A program made the translations under genes and the position numbers. Positions 1 through 5,501 of a DNA stretch of 5,885 bases are shown here, in pieces. The notes below the pieces were generated by a model, which was not told the DNA's origin, made no database searches, and worked only from the letters and a program-made list of their open reading frames with translations. The stretch spans positions 1-5,885 of the forward strand of contig DAOWME010000193.1 in assembly GCA_030643245.1 (NCBI GenBank), given 5' to 3'. This DNA comes from Deltaproteobacteria bacterium. GTDB lineage: Bacteria > Desulfobacterota > UBA8473. Position 1 is the stretch's first letter. Every line of letters begins with the position of its first letter.

Positions 1-1
1 T

Positions 2-235
2 CCTCTCACGGGGGAAGATGACGACCTGGTCAATGTCTTTCCCCTTCTTGAAATAGCAGGCGACTGGAGAGATTTTTTATCGGAAGACATATCAGAGCAG
101 GAAAGAAATGATCTGCGTTAATATGAGCGAAACGGCAGACCGCTTGGTAGTGAGCATTTTGTGCAAACGGTAGAAAAGGGACTGGGGCGGGTGCTTCGAC
201 CGCAAAAGCCGGGACCGAAAAAAAGACATGCCTGA
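2..235 (+). pseudogene. REP-associated (Y1/IS200-like) transposase, C-terminal part with in-frame stop; 5' end outside window
   Basis: Reading from base 2 gives 39 codons, a TAA at 119-121, and then 37 more codons in the same frame to TGA at 233-235. The first part contains VFPLLEIAGDWRDFL. The second contains ERNGRPLGSEHFV and ends LRPQKPGPKKRHA. Together they match, in order, the usual C-terminal tail of REP-associated tyrosine transposases (Y1_Tnp superfamily), where a residue such as Gln or Arg would sit in place of the stop. The simplest explanation is a CAA to TAA nonsense change, because homology continues in the same frame. The catalytic part (HUH motif and tyrosine) would lie to the left of the window, so whether it is intact cannot be seen. 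Proteins of this family nick single-stranded DNA and mobilise palindromic or REP-type sequences. The truncated product would lose its basic tail. The family is called from remembered motifs, not a search. Confidence 0.75.
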
Positions 236-288
236 ATTGAGTATTGTGTCCCCAGCTTAACGGCAATTGGATTGCAGGAGTATCGAAG

Positions 289-687
289 CTAACGTGGTGT
301 GGGTACCTTTAGGGATAAATGGGTTACCATGGGATCAAAATCACGATCATCATGGAGCAAAGTCAAACCCTCCATAATACAGAAGGTTGCGATAATTATA
401 TCAATTGTTTTTCGGACAGTAACACCAGTTTTTCTAAGTTCTCGGTAATTTCGGGCACTTTGAATGGCGACATTATATCCACCGATTTGGCGAAATGAAA
501 GAACACTAAGAAAGTCCTTGGCTGTTTCATAATCCTTATTAGATCTGAAACCCTGAAGGACCTCTGCTAGGGTTAAATCTCCAATTATTATAGGAATATT
601 TGAAAGGTAATTATCGAGCAAGTCTGTCTGCCACGTGGGAATACCGTTGAAATAGTTAATCCATACGGATGAGTCGACCAGAATCAC
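289..687 (-). CDS. vapC: VapC-type PIN-domain ribonuclease toxin
   Basis: This is a 132-residue protein, the usual size for a VapC toxin. PIN-domain toxins are Mg-dependent endoribonucleases that cut tRNA or rRNA and are held inactive by the cognate VapB. The acidic active-site set is visible: Asp5 in ILVDSSVWI, Glu42 in TLAEVLQG, Asp96 in TIDIIIA, and Asp114 and Asp116 in HDDRDFD. No catalytic residue is missing and the length is full, so the toxin is probably functional. The start codon is GTG (685-687), overlapping the vapB stop by four bases (GTGA). A GAGG at 696-699 inside vapB lies eight bases upstream. This arrangement is typical of translational coupling, with antitoxin made first. 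The gene ends 53 bp from the transposase remnant on the opposite strand. Confidence 0.93.
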   Translation of the reverse strand: MILVDSSVWINYFNGIPTWQTDLLDNYLSNIPIIIGDLTLAEVLQGFRSNKDYETAKDFLSVLSFRQIGGYNVAIQSARNYRELRKTGVTVRKTIDIIIATFCIMEGLTLLHDDRDFDPMVTHLSLKVPTPR

Positions 688-878
688 TGATCCATCCTCA
701 TTGCATCAAGGTTACCATCCCATTTCAATTTTCCACGTAGGCTTTTGATTCGTTCTTGTCTTTTAATTTGAACCAATAGCTTGAGTCCGGTTTCAACAGC
801 AGCTTTTTTGGTTTTTAGCCGGCTAAGTTTCATGGCCTCATTCATAAGTTCGTCGTCTATTACAATGTTGGTTCGCAT
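684..878 (-). CDS. vapB: VapB-type antitoxin (ribbon-helix-helix)
   Basis: This is a 64-residue protein starting MRTNIVIDDELMNEAMKLS. The N-terminal beta strand (RTNIVID) and the helices after it resemble the ribbon-helix-helix DNA-binding fold of VapB antitoxins. The C-terminal part (LRGKLKWDGNLDAM) matches the tail that usually wraps around the VapC active site. The ATG at 876-878 was chosen because AGGAGG (886-891) lies seven bases upstream and the promoter -10 lies at 912-917. A longer in-frame reading starting at 1031 would run through the promoter and operator and is rejected. The protein is expected to neutralise VapC by direct binding and, with VapC, to repress its own promoter through the inverted repeat at 898-925. 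The 4-bp overlap with vapC supports a two-gene operon. Confidence 0.92.
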   Translation of the reverse strand: MRTNIVIDDELMNEAMKLSRLKTKKAAVETGLKLLVQIKRQERIKSLRGKLKWDGNLDAMRMDQ

Positions 879-897
879 AGTCTTTCCTCCTATGAAT

Positions 898-925
898 TGT
901 GTATGTTTCATATTGTACATACACA
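898..925. promoter_or_regulatory. Inverted repeat, probable VapBC operator
   Basis: TGTGTATG (898-905) and CATACACA (918-925) form a perfect 8-bp inverted repeat with a 12-bp spacer, about two helical turns between half-site centres. It covers the vapBC -10 element and the expected start of transcription. VapB ribbon-helix-helix dimers commonly bind such paired half-sites, with VapC strengthening repression at low toxin-to-antitoxin ratio. The position suits autoregulation. Binding by this VapB is an inference. Confidence 0.7.
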
Positions 926-940
926 TCTGTTTAATGTCAA
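912..940 (-). promoter_or_regulatory. vapBC sigma70-type promoter
   Basis: On the minus strand a perfect -35 TTGACA (935-940) is separated by 17 bp from the -10 TACAAT (912-917), one mismatch from consensus. Transcription would begin near 905, leaving a leader of about 25 bases with AGGAGG before the vapB ATG. Hexamers and spacing were read directly; activity is inferred. Confidence 0.82.
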
Positions 941-1132
941 GCGTTGGTATGCTTTTTTCGATATGATTTAAGACAAATGTACAACCAGCCGGCGCTCTGC
1001 ATAACCCTGTTGACTGAATCATCGGAGACACTTCAAGACTCTGGATTTGTGTAACTGCTCAGGTCGATATATTTTGAGTGGCACTGTTGCTGATTGAGAC
1101 TCAGATTGTTCATCTTAAAGAGGGAGGTGGTA

Positions 1133-1429
1133 ATGCAGGATGACTCGAGCAACATAAATGACATGGAACCCATAAGGGTCCCTGTTGAGGGTGTGCTTGA
1201 CCTGCACACTTTTCTAGCCAAGGACATACCCAGCCTGTTGGAAGAGTATATACATGCATGCGCAGAAGCCAAGATCTATTCTGTAAGAATTATTCATGGT
1301 AAAGGCAAGGGTGTTCTTAGAAACCAGGTTCAGCGTTTACTCAAAAAACTCCCTACAGTAGCATACTTTTACGAGGCTCCGGCTCGTTCAGGAGGTTGGG
1401 GCGCAACCATTGTTGAACTCAGAAAATAG
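1133..1429 (+). CDS. Small stand-alone Smr-domain protein
   Basis: This is a 98-residue protein made almost entirely of one Smr domain, the module also found at the C-terminus of MutS2. Three signatures appear in order: LDLHT at residues 22-26 (usually LDLHG), IIHGKGKGVLR at 53-63, and GGWGATIVEL at 87-96. Smr domains bind nucleic acid and several are nicking endonucleases or act in RNA cleavage and ribosome rescue, but the substrate of short single-domain members like this one is not established. The ATG at 1133 was chosen because GGGAGG (1122-1127) lies five bases upstream; an in-frame reading from 1094 would begin before that site. It is a single gene, divergent from vapBC and convergent with the SPOR gene. 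No convincing promoter was found between the vapBC promoter and its start. No other terminator is apparent before the palindromic repeat 25 bp past its stop. Confidence 0.9.
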   Translation: MQDDSSNINDMEPIRVPVEGVLDLHTFLAKDIPSLLEEYIHACAEAKIYSVRIIHGKGKGVLRNQVQRLLKKLPTVAYFYEAPARSGGWGATIVELRK

Positions 1430-1457
1430 TTTGTGCCACGCAATAATTACTCGCTTA

Positions 1458-1638
1458 GGGACGTGGCCGAAATAACTTCCTCAAGTTGGCGCTCAGATTT
1501 AGGTCAGATTTGTTCGATCTGAAAATACAAAACCACAGGAATAGTTTTGCCTATTTTGAGGATTTTGTGTTTGAAGATCGGGCAAAGATGGCCTGAAGAT
1601 GAGATGTACAAATGGGGAAGTTATTTCGGCCACGTCCC
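1458..1638. mobile_element. 181-bp palindromic MITE-like element, full copy 1
   Basis: The element begins GGGACGTGGCCGAAAT and ends with the exact reverse complement. The left arm 1458-1480 and right arm 1616-1638 are a perfect 23-bp terminal inverted repeat. TTA lies on each side (1455-1457, 1639-1641), consistent with a 3-bp target duplication. The interior is also largely self-complementary: an inner stem pairs AAATACAAAA (1523-1532) with TTTTGTGTTT (1563-1572), so the whole unit can fold as one long imperfect hairpin with its apex near 1545. It has no credible coding sequence. Copy 2 at 4272-4452 is the same length with 19 differences by hand count. It lies between convergent smr and the SPOR gene, where a bidirectional terminator would be expected. 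Its parent transposon is not recognised. Confidence 0.85.
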
Positions 1639-1651
1639 TTATGGACTCGGG

Positions 1652-1675
1652 AAAAAAGATTTATGCGATCCTTTT
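1652..1675 (-). terminator. Possible terminator after the SPOR gene
   Basis: On the minus strand, directly at the SPOR gene stop, AAAAGGAT (1668-1675) can pair with ATCTTTTT (1653-1660) around a 7-base loop, with one G-U pair and a run of T that forms part of the stem. It is AT-rich and weak but in the right place. It could also act in the opposite direction for smr. Confidence 0.4.
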
Positions 1676-2345
1676 ACTCTGAGACGAAGGTGACATAGGC
1701 TGGGAGTCTCTCTTTCATTTCAAGGTCAAGTGCGTATTTCTTGGCCTCCGCAAGGGTAGGGAAATGGCCGGTCCTTACCCTGTACCATACCCCCTTCATG
1801 GGTATGTTAGATGAGATGATATACGTAGGATAGCCCTTGTTCTTCAACTGCTTGGCCAGGTTTTCCGCCCGTCCCTTTTCTTGGAATGACCCAACCTGTA
1901 AGGTATACCCACTCAAAGGCCCTGAGCGCTGCTCGTCCTTTCTGGGTGTTTTCTTTTTTATATCTTCCCGGCTTTTCTGTTTTCCGTAATTCCCAAGAGG
2001 CGGTGGTGTTTTCACCGCAGCGGTTTTGTGTTTTGCAGGTAAGGTCTTTTTCCTGACAAGGGTCTTGAAGAAGGTCAATTCAGAGTCGGACGGGTCCTTT
2101 TCCTGATTCGTTTTTGTCTCTTCTAAATCTCTCTTCGTCTTAATGGACCTTTTCCCCTTCGCTCGTTTCTCCGCATTGGGACTGACCTCAGTCTTCCTAA
2201 AGGCGGGTTCGGTTTCACCCACCACACCCTTGCCGAGCATGAATCCCATCACAAATACAAGGCCATAGGCAAGCATCACCCCTGTTAACATAAAGATCAA
2301 TTGTTTTTTAGTGAAGAAGAACCGGTACCTTATCTTTCCCCTCAT
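1674..2345 (-). CDS. Membrane-anchored SPOR-domain protein
   Basis: This is a 223-residue protein. A short basic N-terminus (RGKIRYRFFFTKK) is followed by one hydrophobic segment at about residues 16-38, predicting a single-pass inner-membrane protein with its C-terminus in the periplasm. Residues 45-145 form a Lys/Arg-rich, low-complexity linker that includes LTFFKTL (90-96). Residues 146-222 are a SPOR domain: SGYTLQVGSFQEKGRAENLA, then WYRVRTGHFPTLAEAKKYA. SPOR domains bind denuded glycan strands of septal peptidoglycan, so a role in cell division or envelope maintenance is likely but not shown by sequence. AAGGAT (2355-2360) lies nine bases before the ATG. The gene begins 22 bp after the argS stop on the same strand and has no promoter of its own that I can see, so it is probably co-transcribed with argS. 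To my recollection SPOR proteins often follow argS in Deltaproteobacteria. Confidence 0.88.
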   Translation of the reverse strand: MRGKIRYRFFFTKKQLIFMLTGVMLAYGLVFVMGFMLGKGVVGETEPAFRKTEVSPNAEKRAKGKRSIKTKRDLEETKTNQEKDPSDSELTFFKTLVRKKTLPAKHKTAAVKTPPPLGNYGKQKSREDIKKKTPRKDEQRSGPLSGYTLQVGSFQEKGRAENLAKQLKNKGYPTYIISSNIPMKGVWYRVRTGHFPTLAEAKKYALDLEMKERLPAYVTFVSE

Positions 2346-2367
2346 TTGCCTGTTATCCTTGCAGTCG

Positions 2368-4038
2368 TCACATTCTTTCGGGAGCGCCTATACCTAAAAG
2401 ACCCAAGGCGTTTTTAACAACAATCTTCACCATCTTAACCAGATACAACCTGGCCATGGTCATGGAATGGTCATCGGTAATGACCCTGTTCTTATTATAG
2501 TAACCATGAAAGCTACCGGCCAACTCATTCAAATAAACCGTTATTCTATGGGGCTCCAGTGAAAGGGCGCTCCCTTCTATAACTTCAGAGAATTTCAAAA
2601 GCTGTTTTATCAATGTCAACTCCTGTGGGAGACTTAGCAGGTCAATCTCGATGTCGTCAAATCCGGGGATATCCAATCCTTGCTCCTGTGCGACCCTCAA
2701 AATACTGGAGACTCTGGCATGGGCATACTGAACATAATAAACAGGGTTTTCAGTGCTCTCCCTCTTTGCCAATTCCAGATCGAAATCGAGTGGACTATCT
2801 GAATTCCGCATAAGAAAAAAATATCTGGCAGCATCCTTGCCGACCTCTCTCACGACCTCATTTAAGGTGTCAAATTCTCCAGACCGGGTAGACATGGCTA
2901 CTTGCTGTCCATCTCTTAAGAGATTTACAAATTGTACCAACAATGTCCTCAGTATGTCTTTTTTCTTCCCAAATGCCTGGATTGCCGACTCCATACGGGG
3001 GATATAACCGTGGTGATCAGCGCCCCAGATATTTATTATCATGTCGAACCCGCGTTCCAATTTGTTCTTGTGATAGGCTATATCAGAGGCAAAATAAGTG
3101 GGCTGGCCATTGGCCCTGATTACCACTCTATCCTTCTCATCTCCAAATGCAGTCGTTTTAAACCAGAAGGCCCCATCTTTTTCGTAAATGAACCGTTTCT
3201 TCTTGAGTTCCTCTGTCGCTTCCGATATCTTATTGTTTTTAAAGAGTGATTTTTCGCTGAACCACTCATCAAAAGTTACTCCGAAATCCTGCAAATCCTC
3301 TTTTATCTCCTGGAGAATTTTATCGGCTGCATAGTCAGCAAGGTCTGATATTGCTTCGTCATCGGGTGTATCCAGATATCTGTCTCCAAATTTGGCTATC
3401 ACTTCATTTGCTATGTCAGCTAAATATTCGCCCTGGTAACACTCTGAAGGTAGGTCTACGTCCCTGCCTAGGAGTTGCATATAACGCAAGAAGACCGATT
3501 TTCCAAGGGTCTCCATCTGGTTCCCAGCATCATTAATATAGTATTCCGTGACAATCTGGTAACCGACAGCTTTCAGGATATTTGAAAGCACATCACCGAT
3601 GGCCGCTCCCCTTCCATGTCCGACATGAATGGGACCTGTGGGGTTTGCACTTACAAACTCTATTTGAACCCTCTTCCCTTCTCCTATTCTACTTTCCCCA
3701 TAGGCATCGCCTAATTTTTCAATATCCCTGAGAGAATTATGCCAGTACTCATCTGCCACGAAAAGATTTATAAATCCAGGTCCAGCCACCTCCACTCGTG
3801 CCAAAACCGTATCTCGTCCTCTGATACTTTCAGCTATAGTATCGGCAATTGACCGAGGGGCCTTCTTTTCTGCGGAGGCAAGAATCATCGCAATATTAGT
3901 GGAGAAATCACCATATTCCACGATCCTGGGAACCTCCAGTTCTATGGGAGGAACTTGTTTAACCTTCAACAGCCCTTTCCCTGCACAATCATACAGGGCA
4001 TCACTTATGGTATTTATTAATATGTCTTTAATCCCCAT
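2368..4038 (-). CDS. argS: Arginyl-tRNA synthetase
   Basis: This class I aminoacyl-tRNA synthetase charges tRNA-Arg with arginine in the cytoplasm. From the chosen start it has 556 residues, typical for ArgS. The N-terminal Add-1 domain (about 1-95) is followed by SANPTGPIHVGHGRG with the HIGH-type signature HVGH at 138-141, then WGADHHGYIPRM (338-349), and the KMSKS-equivalent AMSTRSGEF (381-389). MSTR in place of KMSK is common in ArgS. The C-terminal anticodon-binding DALR domain covers about 432-556 and ends GIGAPERM, a familiar ArgS ending. Three in-frame starts exist: TTG at 4087-4089, ATG at 4045-4047 and ATG at 4036-4038. The last is preferred because a weak GGA lies eight bases upstream and MGIKDILINTISDAL fits the expected N-terminus; the middle one is nearly as good. 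It is first in an operon with the SPOR gene. Confidence 0.96.
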   Translation of the reverse strand: MGIKDILINTISDALYDCAGKGLLKVKQVPPIELEVPRIVEYGDFSTNIAMILASAEKKAPRSIADTIAESIRGRDTVLARVEVAGPGFINLFVADEYWHNSLRDIEKLGDAYGESRIGEGKRVQIEFVSANPTGPIHVGHGRGAAIGDVLSNILKAVGYQIVTEYYINDAGNQMETLGKSVFLRYMQLLGRDVDLPSECYQGEYLADIANEVIAKFGDRYLDTPDDEAISDLADYAADKILQEIKEDLQDFGVTFDEWFSEKSLFKNNKISEATEELKKKRFIYEKDGAFWFKTTAFGDEKDRVVIRANGQPTYFASDIAYHKNKLERGFDMIINIWGADHHGYIPRMESAIQAFGKKKDILRTLLVQFVNLLRDGQQVAMSTRSGEFDTLNEVVREVGKDAARYFFLMRNSDSPLDFDLELAKRESTENPVYYVQYAHARVSSILRVAQEQGLDIPGFDDIEIDLLSLPQELTLIKQLLKFSEVIEGSALSLEPHRITVYLNELAGSFHGYYNKNRVITDDHSMTMARLYLVKMVKIVVKNALGLLGIGAPERM

Positions 4039-4178
4039 CTCGTCCATCCCAAATACACAATTTGCTACTAGAAAATCCCAAAATCTCAAATCAGTTGAGT
4101 GCTTCGGATTTTGATTAATACTGAACTATATGCGGAAAGGGTCCCTGAGGGTGGAAGAATTCGCTAAACGCAAACACA

Positions 4179-4207
4179 GAATTAACACATCAATTGGGCA
4201 TTGTCAA
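4179..4207 (-). promoter_or_regulatory. Probable argS promoter
   Basis: On the minus strand a perfect -35 TTGACA (4202-4207) is followed after 16-17 bp by a poor -10, either TTAATT or TAATTC (4179-4185); the latter has TG one base upstream, as in extended -10 promoters. Transcription would start about 135 bases before argS. The leader has no tRNA gene or recognisable riboswitch. Confidence 0.5.
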
Positions 4208-4222
4208 GTTCCCGGATTAAGC

Positions 4223-4252
4223 AAAAAAAGGATTTAAAGTGCTATTAAATCC
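4223..4252 (-). terminator. Intrinsic terminator upstream of the argS promoter
   Basis: On the minus strand GGATTTAA and TTAAATCC form a perfect 8-bp stem (4245-4252 with 4230-4237) around a 7-base loop, followed at once by seven T (4223-4229). This is a classic Rho-independent terminator for leftward transcription. It sits 15 bp before the argS -35. No minus-strand gene lies to its right before the divergent crotonase gene, so it either insulates argS or is left over from a lost gene. Confidence 0.75.
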
Positions 4253-4271
4253 AGGTATGAACTGAAAGTTA

Positions 4272-4452
4272 GGGACGAGGCTGAAATAACTTCCTCAAGT
4301 TGGCGCTCAGGTTTAGGTTAGATTTTTTCGATCTGAAAGCACAAAACCGCAGGGATAGTCTGACCTATTTCGAGGATTTTGTGCTTGAAGATCGGTCAAA
4401 GATGGCCTGAAGATAAGATGCACAAATGGGGAAGTTATTTCAGCCTCGTCCC
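4272..4452. mobile_element. 181-bp palindromic MITE-like element, full copy 2
   Basis: This copy has the same length and orientation as copy 1 and is about 90% identical. Its perfect 23-bp terminal inverted repeat is at 4272-4294 and 4430-4452, starting GGGACGAGGCTGAAAT. TTA flanks both sides (4269-4271, 4453-4455). The inner stem is better paired than in copy 1: AAGCACAAAA (4337-4346) matches TTTTGTGCTT (4377-4386) exactly. Two end positions differ from copy 1, but both arms carry the matching change, so pairing is kept. It lies between divergent argS and the crotonase gene, 20 bp from the argS-side terminator and about 70 bp upstream of the crotonase -35. Short reading frames on both strands here are by-products of the repeat. 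Confidence 0.85.
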
Positions 4453-4524
4453 TTACCTCAATGTGACCGTACTTGTTCGATTTTTGAAATGCAATTTCAT
4501 AAGCAAGGGTTCCGGGATTTGTCA

Positions 4525-4553
4525 TTGACACTCAAACATGAATTCCATATACT
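4525..4553 (+). promoter_or_regulatory. Sigma70-type promoter of the crotonase gene
   Basis: TTGACA (4525-4530), a 17-bp spacer and TATACT (4548-4553) make a near-consensus promoter with one mismatch in the -10. Transcription would start near 4560, giving a leader of about 55 bases before the GTG start. The hexamers are read directly; strength and use are inferred. Confidence 0.8.
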
Positions 4554-4579
4554 GTTTTCTGGCAAGGGTAAATTCATGT
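4536..4579. promoter_or_regulatory. Inverted repeat over the crotonase promoter, candidate operator
   Basis: ACATGAATT (4536-4544) and AATTCATGT (4571-4579) form a perfect 9-bp inverted repeat separated by 26 bp. One arm lies in the promoter spacer and the other just past the expected start site, so the -10 element is between them. The layout suits a repressor binding both half-sites. The regulator is not in the window. It could instead act as a leader hairpin or be chance in AT-rich DNA. Confidence 0.5.
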
Positions 4580-4613
4580 GGAATGAACAAAATCAAAAGG
4601 AGGTAGAATTAAA

Positions 4614-5450
4614 GTGGCTTATACGTGGGAAAAAATATCGAGTATGAATTTCAGTGACATCCTCTATGAGGAGAGACCGGGGGTCGTGAGGATAACAATA
4701 AATCGGCCCGATGCGTTCAACGCCTTTACATCACATACCATGAAAGAGCTTTTGGAGGCGTTTCAGGAAGCGGCAGACAATGATCGGATCGGAGTGGTCG
4801 TATTTACAGGGTCAGGAAAGAAAGCATTCTGTACTGGGGGAGATGCCAAGGAGGCGGAAGCCGGCTATAGTTCGGAGATGCTCAAGTATACAGGGAGAGT
4901 TCACGCAGCTATAAGGGAGATGCCCAAACCTGTAATCGCGGCTGTTAATGGCTACGCCATAGGTGGTGGACAAGTCCTTCAACAGATTTGCGATCTCTCA
5001 ATAGCATCGGAGACGGCACAACTTGGGCAGGCAGGTCCCATGGTAGGCAGTTATGATGGTGGCTTCGGCGCTGCGTACTTAACGAGGGTCGTTGGTGAGA
5101 AGAAGGCCAGAGAGATTTGGTACCTCTGCCGTCGATACACGGCACAGGAGGCCTTGGACATGGGGTTGATAAATGCGGTGGTGCCTCCCGACAAGCTGGA
5201 GGAAGAGGTGGACAAGTGGTGCGACGAGATCCTTGCAAAAAGCCCTGGTGCCATTAGGAGCCTTAAAGCAACCTTCTGCTCCATGAGCTCAGAGATCCGG
5301 GGTCTTGAGATAATGGGCTTCGATGGCATATGGAAATACTATGCCACAGAAGAAGCCAAATACTACAAGGACTCCTTCTGGGAGAAGAAAAAGCCCGACC
5401 CACTGAAATACCGGAGGAAGGAAACCTTTCCAGGAGTTTACGAAGATTAA
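4614..5450 (+). CDS. Crotonase-superfamily enzyme related to BadI and MenB (enoyl-CoA hydratase/isomerase family)
   Basis: This is a 278-residue cytoplasmic acyl-CoA enzyme. Crotonase oxyanion-hole segments are visible: FCTGGD (72-77) and GYAIGGGQ (113-120). GQAGPMVGSYDGGFG (138-152) and VGEKKAREIWYLC (160-172) match the subgroup holding DHNA-CoA synthase (MenB) and 2-ketocyclohexanecarboxyl-CoA hydrolase (BadI). Ser146 and Asp148 align with MenB active-site residues, and Gln139, Gly141 and Trp169 with those assigned to bicarbonate binding in type I MenB. The loop after FCTGGD is short (AKEAEAGYSS) and lacks the basic residues MenB uses for its substrate, so MenB is unlikely. A ring-cleaving hydrolase or related step in alicyclic/aromatic acyl-CoA breakdown is plausible; the substrate is unknown. 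The GTG start is preferred over ATG at 4644 because AGGAGGT (4598-4604) lies nine bases upstream of it. It appears to be a single-gene unit, with no men or bad genes adjacent. Confidence 0.88.
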   Translation: MAYTWEKISSMNFSDILYEERPGVVRITINRPDAFNAFTSHTMKELLEAFQEAADNDRIGVVVFTGSGKKAFCTGGDAKEAEAGYSSEMLKYTGRVHAAIREMPKPVIAAVNGYAIGGGQVLQQICDLSIASETAQLGQAGPMVGSYDGGFGAAYLTRVVGEKKAREIWYLCRRYTAQEALDMGLINAVVPPDKLEEEVDKWCDEILAKSPGAIRSLKATFCSMSSEIRGLEIMGFDGIWKYYATEEAKYYKDSFWEKKKPDPLKYRRKETFPGVYED

Positions 5451-5464
5451 GCTATATCCCCACC

Positions 5465-5491
5465 CTGCCTCCCCCGTGATGGGGGAGGCAG
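5465..5491 (+). terminator. Strong hairpin after the crotonase gene
   Basis: CTGCCTCCCCC (5465-5475) pairs perfectly over 11 bp with GGGGGAGGCAG (5481-5491) around the loop GTGAT, 15 bases past the crotonase stop. No T-run follows directly; the first is TTTT at 5502-5505, the inner end of the truncated repeat. The hairpin is very stable and could end transcription or protect the 3' end of the mRNA. Its symmetry means it could also act on leftward transcripts. Confidence 0.65.
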
Positions 5492-5501
5492 CTTATATAG
5501 G

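Noticed and set aside
30..266. 78-residue minus-strand frame
   Set aside because: It is the antisense shadow of the transposase remnant, whose plus-strand reading has clear family motifs on both sides of its stop.
684..1031. Longer 115-residue reading of vapB
   Set aside because: The extra 51 residues run through the consensus promoter, the operator and AGGAGG; only the ATG at 876-878 has a ribosome site and gives the expected VapB length.
4039..4089. TTG start for argS with 17 extra residues
   Set aside because: No ribosome binding site precedes it and MRFWDFLVANCVFG does not resemble an ArgS N-terminus; the ATG at 4036-4038 or 4045-4047 is preferred.
4039..4178. T-box or other riboswitch in the argS leader
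   Set aside because: No T-box sequence, leader terminator or specifier-type structure is visible; only small GC-rich palindromes near 4140-4155.
4470..4492. TTGTTCGAT just right of repeat copy 2 resembling the internal repeat motif
   Set aside because: Only about 9 bp match the internal segment of copies 1 and 3; too short to call a fourth fragment.
4313..4647. Small reading frames on both strands (4313-4531 minus, 4426-4647 plus)
   Set aside because: They start inside repeat copy 2 and run across the crotonase promoter; they have no ribosome site, no family resemblance and no conservation logic.
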